Part shown: positions 1 to 5,045 of the stretch, piece by piece
How the letters are laid out: the number at the start of each line of letters is the position of its first letter
How positions within the stretch are numbered: position 1 is the first letter of the stretch
Assembly (NCBI GenBank): GCA_030594795.1
Contig: JAUVEK010000071.1
Location: forward strand, 1-7,057
Reading direction: 5' to 3'
Length of the DNA: 7,057 nucleotides
Source: Candidatus Nanohalarchaeota archaeon
GTDB lineage: Archaea; EX4484-52; B79-G9
Notes under the pieces: model-generated
What the model saw: the letters and a program-made list of their open reading frames with translations, nothing else
Databases searched by the model: none
What the model was told of the DNA's origin: nothing
Position numbers and translations under genes: made by a program

Positions 1-486
1 GCAGACAAAAAATACCTCAAAACCGAGATGTACACAAGCACAAGCGTCCCGTCATTCGACGTAGTCCTCGAGATGCTCACAGACGTCATCCAAAAAGGCG
101 ACATAGCAAAAGCAATACTTCGTATACTCAACGTAGGCGGCCCAAAAGCAAAGGTAGACGTATTCGTAGTCTACTCCATAAAAGACTTCAACGGCAACAT
201 GCTCAACGAAAAATCAGAAACAATTGCAGTAGTAGAAACAAAAGAGCGGGAAATACAGCTAATGACCCCAAAAGACATCGAACCCGGCATGTACAGTTTC
301 GAAGCACTGGTAACCTACACCCAAAGAGAAGCCATGACCACAAGCACCTTCAGAATTGAAGGCGAAGAAGAAGCATCTTTCACAGACAAATACGGCATAG
401 GGCTGATAGCAATAGCAGCACTGCTTATCATTGCCCTGATAGCTTTCCTGCTAAGAAGGACCACAATAGTCATCCAGAAAAAATAA
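1..486 (+). CDS. C-terminal part of an exported, membrane-anchored Ig-like/CARDB-like domain protein (5' end outside window)
   Basis: The reading frame is open from the first base, so the nine codons before the ATG at 28 also belong to the gene, and 161 residues are visible. Residues of about 15-120 form an alternating hydrophobic/polar beta-rich domain. It has the pattern typical of archaeal COG1361/CARDB-like modules: a NVGG turn, then a YSIKDFNGN strand-turn, then an IEPGMYSFEALVTY strand pair. Residues of about 131-151 (YGIGLIAIAALLIIALIAFLL) form one transmembrane helix, followed by RR and a short basic tail. This fits a type I topology with the beta domain outside the cell. The family is known for cell-surface adhesion or envelope roles, but nothing here gives a specific function. 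The next gene has its own TATA box, so co-transcription is not required. The gene call and topology are firm; the domain family is moderately supported. Confidence 0.85.
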   Translation, partial: ADKKYLKTEMYTSTSVPSFDVVLEMLTDVIQKGDIAKAILRILNVGGPKAKVDVFVVYSIKDFNGNMLNEKSETIAVVETKEREIQLMTPKDIEPGMYSFEALVTYTQREAMTTSTFRIEGEEEASFTDKYGIGLIAIAALLIIALIAFLLRRTTIVIQKK

Positions 487-513
487 TGCAGCAGTCCTCT
501 AACACATCCAAAC

Positions 514-523
514 AAATATAAAA
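514..523 (+). promoter_or_regulatory. TATA-like box of the HTH regulator gene
   Basis: An AAATATAAAA stretch lies about 35-40 bp before the ATG at 556, in the gap after the preceding stop. An archaeal start site about 25 bp downstream would leave a short leader that still contains the GGTGA at 547-551. No BRE was assigned, and the site is inferred from composition and spacing only. Confidence 0.4.
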
Positions 524-546
524 TACAGGCAAATATTATATCCAAC

Positions 547-551
547 GGTGA
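547..551 (+). promoter_or_regulatory. Shine-Dalgarno GGTGA for the HTH regulator
   Basis: GGTGA ends 4 bases before the ATG at 556 and matches the conserved archaeal 16S anti-Shine-Dalgarno. It fixes the ATG at 556 as the start. Confidence 0.7.
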
Positions 552-555
552 AAAG

Positions 556-897
556 ATGCGCCCACACTGCGAAACCATGGTCCGGGAATTATTCCCCCTA
601 ATCCGCTCACTCATAGCAAAAGAGCTCACAGAAAACCTCGGATTCACACAAGAGGAAGCCGCCATCAAAATGGGCATCAGCCAGCCCGCAATATCCCAGT
701 ACAAAAAAGAATTCCGCGCAGCAAAAGCAACCCACCTCGAAAACGACCCCCGGATCATGCTCATCATAAAAACCGCGGCAAAAAATCTCGCAAAATCCAA
801 AAACCCACAACATTCAGGCATACTATGCAGCATCTGCAAACAAATGAGGGATGCAGGCATCCTCAGTGAATTCCGCGAAGAGCCGCCATCAACATAG
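556..897 (+). CDS. XRE-type helix-turn-helix regulator with conserved cysteines (COG2522-like)
   Basis: This 113-residue protein is a likely DNA-binding transcriptional regulator. Residues of about 12-28 (LFPLIRSLIAKELTENL) form the leading helix. Residues of about 30-50 form the helix-turn-helix: FTQEEAAIKMGIS, then QPAISQYKKEF as the recognition helix. The QPAISQY stretch is typical of archaeal COG2522 proteins. Cysteines sit near the N-terminus (C5, in MRPHCE) and in a C91-x2-C94 pair (LCSIC) near the C-terminus, the same layout as in that family. They could bind a metal or Fe-S cluster or sense redox, but that is inference. The length is that of a stand-alone regulator; no ThiN-type effector domain follows, unlike ThiR fusions. 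The gene lies 109 bp before the thioredoxin-fold gene and points the same way. The 10-bp inverted repeat between them begins 3 bases after its stop and is a candidate operator. The target genes are unknown. Confidence 0.8.
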   Translation: MRPHCETMVRELFPLIRSLIAKELTENLGFTQEEAAIKMGISQPAISQYKKEFRAAKATHLENDPRIMLIIKTAAKNLAKSKNPQHSGILCSICKQMRDAGILSEFREEPPST

Positions 898-899
898 AA

Positions 900-966
900 T
901 AACTGCAATCTTTGCCTTGACAGAGCCGCAATCCAGGGGGTAAATATTTAAAACTAATTGCAGTTA
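900..966. repeat. Perfect 10-bp inverted repeat flanking a TATA box (candidate operator)
   Basis: The left arm TAACTGCAAT (900-909) is the exact reverse complement of the right arm ATTGCAGTTA (957-966). The 47-bp interval between them contains the TATA-like box at 942-953, so the right arm covers the region just downstream of TATA. The loop is too long and lacks the following T-run expected of a terminator. Two operator half-sites, or two regulator sites capable of looping, are the more natural reading. The bound protein is unknown; the HTH regulator just upstream is the obvious candidate. Confidence 0.6.
942..953 (+). promoter_or_regulatory. TATA-like box of the thioredoxin-fold protein gene
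   Basis: AAATATTTAAAA is the strongest AT-rich block in the 109-bp gap and follows a G-rich stretch (CAGGGGG). It lies about 60 bp before the ATG at 1007, so a start site near 978 would give a leader of roughly 30 nt with a Shine-Dalgarno. A short direct repeat TATCAG (969-974 and 989-994) sits in the presumed start-site/leader region. Confidence 0.5.
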
Positions 967-997
967 ACTATCAGATAACGAATAAAATTATCAGGAC

Positions 998-1002
998 GTG
1001 AT
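998..1002 (+). promoter_or_regulatory. Shine-Dalgarno GTGAT that decides the start at 1007
   Basis: GTGAT is complementary to the archaeal anti-Shine-Dalgarno and ends 4 bases before the ATG at 1007. The same GTG could be read as a start codon at 998, adding three residues. The ATG with this ribosome site in front is the better start. Confidence 0.6.
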
Positions 1003-1006
1003 ATTT

Positions 1007-2875
1007 ATGCCAAGAAAAAAATCAATAAAAAAAACAAAATCAAAAGCAAAAGACATGCACCCAAAATCAGAACCAAAAAAACAAAAACCAATGAAAAAAG
1101 AAACAAAGAAAAAGCAGGAAAGCTTTGACATTATCGACACATCCAGCATAACATTCTGGAAAGCAACAACAGTCGTATTTGCACTGCTATTCCTCGTATC
1201 AATATTCACACACGGCTTTTCATTCACAGCTGTCGGCACAGGCACCCCAACTGCCAAAGTAACTGTCCCTGACACAGGCAACCCCCCTTCATCAGCATCA
1301 TCTGCCACCACCGCGGCAGATAACGCAGTGGCAGATAACGCAGTAAAACTGGACTTCTACCTGATGAGTCAGTGCCCATTCGGCACACAGGTAGCAGATG
1401 CAATCGAGCCGGTCATTAAAAAACTAGGCAACAGCGTGGACTTCAACATGTATTTCATAGCAGACGACAACGGCGACGGCACCTTCAGTTCACTCCACGG
1501 CCAGCCTGAAGTCGACGGCGACATCGTGCAACTTTGCGCAGCCAAACACAACCCCGACAAATACATGGACATGATAGTATGCCAGAACAAAAACGCAGGA
1601 GCAATACCAGGAAACTGGGAACAATGCGCAAAAGACAGCGGCCTTGACACAGAAAAAATCAAGGCATGCTTCGAAGGCGGCGAAGGCAAAGAACTAATGA
1701 GCGCCTCCATCAAAGCCTCAGAAGAAGTAGGCGCAACAGGCAGCCCAACAATATACTTAAACGACGAACCTTATGCAGGCGGCCGTACTGAAAACGACTT
1801 CATGAGAGCCATCTGCAGCGCATTTGAAGGAACAAAACCAGATGCATGCAGTGACATCCCAGAACCCAAAAAAGTAAACGCAATAATAATAACTGATGAA
1901 AGATGCGGCCCGCAATGCGACACCACGCAGCTTGCATTGCAGCTAAAAGGAGTATTTCCGGGTCTCAACGCAAAAAATATGGACTACTCAGAAGACGAAG
2001 CAAAAAAAATAGTAGACAATGCAGGCATAGAATACCTCCCGGTAGTCCTCTTTGACGACACAGTAAAAGAAACAGAAGGATACACAAACATCCAGAGATA
2101 CCTTATAGAATCAGGAGAATACCTCAGCCTGCAGGTAGGCGCATCCTTCGATCCCAAAGCAGAAATCTGCGACAACGAGCTCGACGACAACGGTGACGGC
2201 AAAACCGATTGCGACGACCCTGACTGCCAGAGCGAATGGAAATGCATGCAGAAGCTCGAAAAGCCCGAAGTCGAGCTGTTCGTAATGTCCCACTGCCCGT
2301 TCGGAACCCAGATAGAAAAAGGCATCCTTCCGGTGCTTGAGCTATTAGGCGACAAGATAGACTACTCAATAAAATTCTGCACATACGCGATGCACGACAA
2401 AGAAGAACTTGATGAGCAGACACTCCAGTACTGCATCCAGAAAGACCACAAAGACGAATACATAACCTACCTCAAATGCTTCCTCAAAGAAGGGAAGACA
2501 GATGAATGCGTTGAAGAAGTAGGAATAGACAAAAAAGCACTCGAGCTCTGTACAAAAGCAGCAGATGAGCAATACAAAATAACAGAAAGCTACAATGACA
2601 AATCAACATGGCTCAACGGCAGGTTCCCGATATTCGACATCCACAAGGAATCAAACGAAAAATATGAGATCCACGGCTCACCCGGCTTTGTAATAAACGG
2701 CGTAGTAGCGCAGGCAGGCAGGGACGCAGCAAGCCTCCTTGATGCAATATGCACAGGCTTCAAAGAAAAGCCCGCTGAATGCGAAGAGGAACTCCCCGCA
2801 GAAACCCCATCACCCGGCTTCGGCTTTGAAGGCACAGGAAGCGCAGCAAGTTCAGACGACGGATGCGGCGCATAA
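1007..2875 (+). CDS. Membrane-anchored triple thioredoxin-fold protein (two GILT/DsbA-like domains and one central thioredoxin-like domain)
   Basis: This 622-residue protein probably acts in thiol/disulfide chemistry outside the cytoplasmic membrane. Residues 1-36 are a very Lys-rich cytoplasmic tail. Residues of about 50-72 form one transmembrane helix (N-in by the positive-inside rule). Residues of about 75-113 are a Thr/Ser/Ala/Pro linker. Domain 1 (about 114-275) has MSQCPFGTQ with C123 and a cis-Pro-type GSPTIYL loop. The central domain (about 292-370) has C300-GPQ-C304 and a YLPVVLF cis-Pro-type loop. Residues 388-407 form a Cys-flanked EF-hand-like loop. Domain 3 (about 420-590) repeats MSHCPFGTQ (C430) and a GSPGFVI loop. 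A Gly/Ser tail ends in GCGA. Both GILT-like active sites read C-P-F-G, so the second cysteine of a CxxC is absent, as in many archaeal relatives. All 22 cysteines lie after the membrane segment. The gene has its own promoter and terminator. The fold assignments are firm. Whether it oxidises, reduces or isomerises, and its partner, are unknown. Confidence 0.88.
   Translation: MPRKKSIKKTKSKAKDMHPKSEPKKQKPMKKETKKKQESFDIIDTSSITFWKATTVVFALLFLVSIFTHGFSFTAVGTGTPTAKVTVPDTGNPPSSASSATTAADNAVADNAVKLDFYLMSQCPFGTQVADAIEPVIKKLGNSVDFNMYFIADDNGDGTFSSLHGQPEVDGDIVQLCAAKHNPDKYMDMIVCQNKNAGAIPGNWEQCAKDSGLDTEKIKACFEGGEGKELMSASIKASEEVGATGSPTIYLNDEPYAGGRTENDFMRAICSAFEGTKPDACSDIPEPKKVNAIIITDERCGPQCDTTQLALQLKGVFPGLNAKNMDYSEDEAKKIVDNAGIEYLPVVLFDDTVKETEGYTNIQRYLIESGEYLSLQVGASFDPKAEICDNELDDNGDGKTDCDDPDCQSEWKCMQKLEKPEVELFVMSHCPFGTQIEKGILPVLELLGDKIDYSIKFCTYAMHDKEELDEQTLQYCIQKDHKDEYITYLKCFLKEGKTDECVEEVGIDKKALELCTKAADEQYKITESYNDKSTWLNGRFPIFDIHKESNEKYEIHGSPGFVINGVVAQAGRDAASLLDAICTGFKEKPAECEEELPAETPSPGFGFEGTGSAASSDDGCGA
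1315..1344 (+). repeat. Tandem duplication of a 15-bp unit in the linker of the thioredoxin-fold protein
   Basis: GGCAGATAACGCAGT occurs twice back to back (1315-1329 and 1330-1344) with no mismatch. It encodes ADNAV-ADNAV (residues 104-113), just between the Ser/Thr/Ala-rich linker and domain 1. It is in frame and changes only linker length. Perfect identity suggests a recent slippage event. Confidence 0.85.
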
Positions 2876-2915
2876 GCGCCCCCCTTTTCTTTTTCTTTTC
2901 TTCTTCTTTCTTCTT
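2867..2915 (+). terminator. Hairpin plus T-rich tract ending the thioredoxin-fold gene
   Basis: GGCGC (2867-2871), loop ATAA, and GCGCC (2876-2880) form a perfect 5-bp GC stem whose loop contains the TAA stop codon. A pyrimidine stretch rich in T runs from 2884 to 2915 immediately afterwards. Oligo-T alone is enough for termination in archaea; the hairpin makes it look like a classical intrinsic terminator. Confidence 0.65.
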
Positions 2916-2930
2916 AGCCGCAGCCAAAAC

Positions 2931-2940
2931 ATAAAATAAT
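2931..2940 (+). promoter_or_regulatory. TATA-like box of nth
   Basis: ATAAAATAAT starts 28 bp before the ATG at 2959. With the usual archaeal TATA-to-start spacing, transcription would begin at or next to the ATG. No Shine-Dalgarno is present (TAATCCAC precedes ATG), so a leaderless mRNA is likely. Confidence 0.5.
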
Positions 2941-2958
2941 AGATCCCAAATAATCCAC

Positions 2959-3618
2959 ATGAACAAAAAAGTCCATATAAAACAAATTCTGGACATTCTA
3001 ACCCCCCTCTACCCCGCCCCAACAACAGAACTAACCCACAAAACCCCATTCCATCTTCTAATCGCAACAATCCTCTCAGCCCAGTGCACAGACACCTGTG
3101 TAAACAAAGTAACAAAAAACCTCTTCCGAAAATACAAAACCCCGATTGACTTCGCGAACGCAGACCAAAAAACACTTGAGCAACTCATCCACTCAACCGG
3201 CTTCTACAGGAACAAATCAAAACACATAATAGCCTCATCAAAAATAATAACAGAAAAATACAGCGCACAAGTCCCCCAAACAATGAAAGACCTCATAACC
3301 CTCCCCGGCGTAGCAAGAAAAACAGCAAACGTAGTCCTAAGCGAAGCCTACAGCATAAACGAAGGCATAGCAGTAGACACCCACGTCGCCCGCCTAACCC
3401 AGCGCCTTGGTTTATCACAGGAAAAAGACCCGAAAAACATAGAAAAAGACCTGATGAAGATAACCCCCCAAACCCAGTGGCGCACCCTCTCAAACCTCCT
3501 CATATTCCACGGAAGAAAAACATGCCACGCAAGAAACCCAAAATGCCCCGCATGCACCCTAAACAAAATCTGCCCTGCCCCCCAAACCAAAAAAATCCCC
3601 CAAAAATGTGAGAGTTAA
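2959..3618 (+). CDS. nth: Endonuclease III (DNA glycosylase/AP lyase)
   Basis: This is a base-excision-repair enzyme that removes oxidised pyrimidines and nicks the abasic site. At 219 residues it matches the usual size of the family. The helix-hairpin-helix is LPGVARKTANVVLSEA at 115-130, with K121 as the Schiff-base lysine. IAVDTHVAR at 137-145 supplies the catalytic aspartate D140. The substrate-side helix ILSAQCTDTCVNKV (38-51) is typical of Nth. The [4Fe-4S] motif is complete: C189-x6-C196-x2-C199-x5-C205. The last 14 residues are a Lys/Pro-rich tail. The gene is preceded by a terminator and its own TATA box and appears to be leaderless and monocistronic. Codons are extremely poor in G at third positions, in line with the strand-wide bias. 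No key residue is missing, so it should be active. Confidence 0.97.
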   Translation: MNKKVHIKQILDILTPLYPAPTTELTHKTPFHLLIATILSAQCTDTCVNKVTKNLFRKYKTPIDFANADQKTLEQLIHSTGFYRNKSKHIIASSKIITEKYSAQVPQTMKDLITLPGVARKTANVVLSEAYSINEGIAVDTHVARLTQRLGLSQEKDPKNIEKDLMKITPQTQWRTLSNLLIFHGRKTCHARNPKCPACTLNKICPAPQTKKIPQKCES

Positions 3619-3859
3619 CAGGGGATTATTACCACCACAACTCCTCCAATCACCTCATCATTTACTTCAAACCCCAAAGCACAGCAAAATCAGAAAAAAA
3701 CCATAACAAAAAATCAACACCATCTCCACACAAAAACAAAATCATGCAGGAACAAACACAAAAAATCAACCACAACACCCCCCAAAACCCCCGTATCTGA
3801 ACACGTGACACACATACCCGCGCAAAACATTTATCAATAAAACCCCCCAACATAAACCC
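3619..3859. other. A/C-rich, G-poor non-coding spacer between nth and the transporter gene
   Basis: These 241 bp hold no supported gene, tRNA or hairpin. The + strand is dominated by A and C with many short A-runs; G is rare (3 of 60 bases in 3661-3720 and 3 of 60 in 3721-3780). There is no T-run after nth that would mark a clear terminator. The final 30 bp contain the TATA-like box of the transporter gene. A CACGTG palindrome lies near 3803-3808 with no evident partner site. Confidence 0.6.
3829..3842 (+). promoter_or_regulatory. TATA-like box of the MFS transporter gene
   Basis: ATTTATCAATAAAA is the only AT-rich block in an otherwise C-rich stretch and is centred about 25 bp before the ATG at 3860. 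No Shine-Dalgarno lies between (CCCCCCAACATAAACCC), so a leaderless or nearly leaderless transcript is expected. Confidence 0.5.
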
Positions 3860-5008
3860 ATGCCCGAAAACCAGAACAAAAAAACAATAAAAACCTTCGC
3901 ATTAGCCTCATTTCTGAACGACATGGGCTCAGACATGATATACCCCATCTGGCCCCTGTTTGTAACAACAGTACTGGGTGCAAACATGGCAATACTCGGC
4001 TTCATAGACGGCCTTGGCATAGCAATCGTATCAATCTCCCAGGCACTATCCGGCTATATATCAGACATGACCAAAAAAAGAAAAATATTCATCTGGTTCG
4101 GCTACCTTCTGGGCTCAATATCAAGAGTCGGCTACGCATTCTCAACAGCATGGCCCCACCTGATCCCATTCAAAGTCCTCGACAGGTTCGGAAAAATAAG
4201 AGGCGCCCCAAGAGACGCAATAGTCGCAGACATCTCAAAAGAGCATGAGCGCGGCAAAAACTTCGGCTTATTAAGAGCAATGGACCATCTGGGCGCAACC
4301 GTCGGCATCCTCATAACAATAGCAATCTTCACTATCGTAGGCTACAGGACACTCTTTCTCATCGCTGCAATCCCCTCGCTCATAAGCGTATTCCTCATAT
4401 ATCATTACATAAAAGAACCAAAAACATCCAACATCAAACTCCACAAAGGCATGACACTAAAAAACATCACCCCTAACTTCCGCATCTTCATGATAAGCAG
4501 CATAACCTTCGCCCTAAGCTCATTCAGCTACTCATTCCTCCTGATATACGCAAAAGAATTCGGCTACGCACTCGCATTCATCCCGGTCCTCTACCTCATC
4601 TTCACACTAACTGCATCAATAACCTCAATACCCTTCGGCAGGCTCTCAGACACCATAGGAAGAAAAAAAGTCATGGCCGTATCATACCTCCTCTGGGCTC
4701 TCGTATGCCTCACACTAATCACAACATCGACCAAAACAGCAATACTATTCGCATTCATCCTCTACGGCCTTCACATAGGCGCACTCGAGCCGGTCCAGAA
4801 AACCTTCGTATCAGAGCTGTCAACAAAAAAATACCGCGCAAGCAGCCTCGGAACATTCCAGATGCTAATCGGCCTATCAGCCCTTCCCTCATCAGTAATC
4901 GCAGGCCTTCTCTGGGACAGGATCAGCATCTTTGCGCCCTTCTACTTCTCACTTGCGCTAACAATAGCAGCAATAATCCTACTCTCATTCGTAAAGCAAA
5001 AAAACTAA
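3860..5008 (+). CDS. Major facilitator superfamily transporter
   Basis: This is a 382-residue polytopic membrane protein with about 12 predicted helices in two halves. A polar loop at about 185-207 separates the halves. The N-terminal FLNDMGSDMIYPIWPLF (18-34) and the loop motif DRFGKIRGAPRDAIVAD (108-124) are typical of a widespread prokaryotic MFS subgroup with FLND-x-GS-x-M and DR-x-GK-x-R-x-APRDA signatures. MFS motif A appears after TM2 as SGYISDMTKKRK (64-75, D69). It recurs in the second half as GRLSDTIGRKK (260-270, D264). Substrate is usually unknown in this subgroup; drug or small-solute efflux by proton antiport is a family-level guess. The gene appears leaderless and converges on the kinase-fusion gene, with 37 bp between the stop codons. 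No frameshift or missing helix is evident. Confidence 0.92.
   Translation: MPENQNKKTIKTFALASFLNDMGSDMIYPIWPLFVTTVLGANMAILGFIDGLGIAIVSISQALSGYISDMTKKRKIFIWFGYLLGSISRVGYAFSTAWPHLIPFKVLDRFGKIRGAPRDAIVADISKEHERGKNFGLLRAMDHLGATVGILITIAIFTIVGYRTLFLIAAIPSLISVFLIYHYIKEPKTSNIKLHKGMTLKNITPNFRIFMISSITFALSSFSYSFLLIYAKEFGYALAFIPVLYLIFTLTASITSIPFGRLSDTIGRKKVMAVSYLLWALVCLTLITTSTKTAILFAFILYGLHIGALEPVQKTFVSELSTKKYRASSLGTFQMLIGLSALPSSVIAGLLWDRISIFAPFYFSLALTIAAIILLSFVKQKN
4998..5004 (-). terminator. Minus-strand T7 run, candidate terminator of the kinase-fusion gene
   Basis: Seven A residues on + read as seven T on the minus strand, about 42 nt past the kinase-fusion stop. They lie inside the last codons of the transporter gene. 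Oligo-T tracts terminate archaeal RNA polymerase, so the minus transcript may end within the opposing gene. No hairpin supports it. Confidence 0.35.
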
Positions 5009-5020
5009 ACTCTATGCTCC

Positions 5021-5030
5021 CTTTTTTCTC
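5021..5030 (+). terminator. T-rich tract ending the transporter gene
   Basis: CTTTTTTCTC, with a T6 core at 5022-5027, lies 13 bp after the transporter stop and before the convergent kinase-fusion stop. This is the usual form of an archaeal oligo-T terminator; no stem is seen. Confidence 0.5.
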
Positions 5031-5045
5031 CTCTACCCACTCATC

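Noticed and set aside
315..908. 197-residue minus-strand open frame across the first two genes
   Set aside because: It overlaps two well-supported + genes, has no recognisable domain, and its Phe/Leu/Ser/Cys-rich composition is what reverse reading of A/C-rich codons gives.
998..1006. GTG start for the thioredoxin-fold protein at 998
   Set aside because: The GTG is part of the GTGAT ribosome site of the ATG at 1007.
2852..3175. 107-residue minus-strand frame over the terminator and the start of nth
   Set aside because: Its Leu/Gly/Arg/Lys runs come from antisense reading of the T-rich terminator and C-rich nth codons.
3654..3662. Minus-strand C-box-like ATGATGA, considered as a C/D box sRNA
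   Set aside because: No D box CTGA is found at a suitable distance downstream on the minus strand, and no C'/D' pair is visible.
3662..3853. 63-residue minus-strand open frame in the nth-MFS spacer
   Set aside because: It is low-complexity and Phe/Cys/Leu/Gly-rich, runs through the TATA box of the transporter gene, and has no ribosome site or downstream partner.
3619..3859. CRISPR leader or degenerate repeat array in the A/C-rich spacer
   Set aside because: No repeat unit recurs at regular spacing; the similarity of segments is only shared A/C composition.
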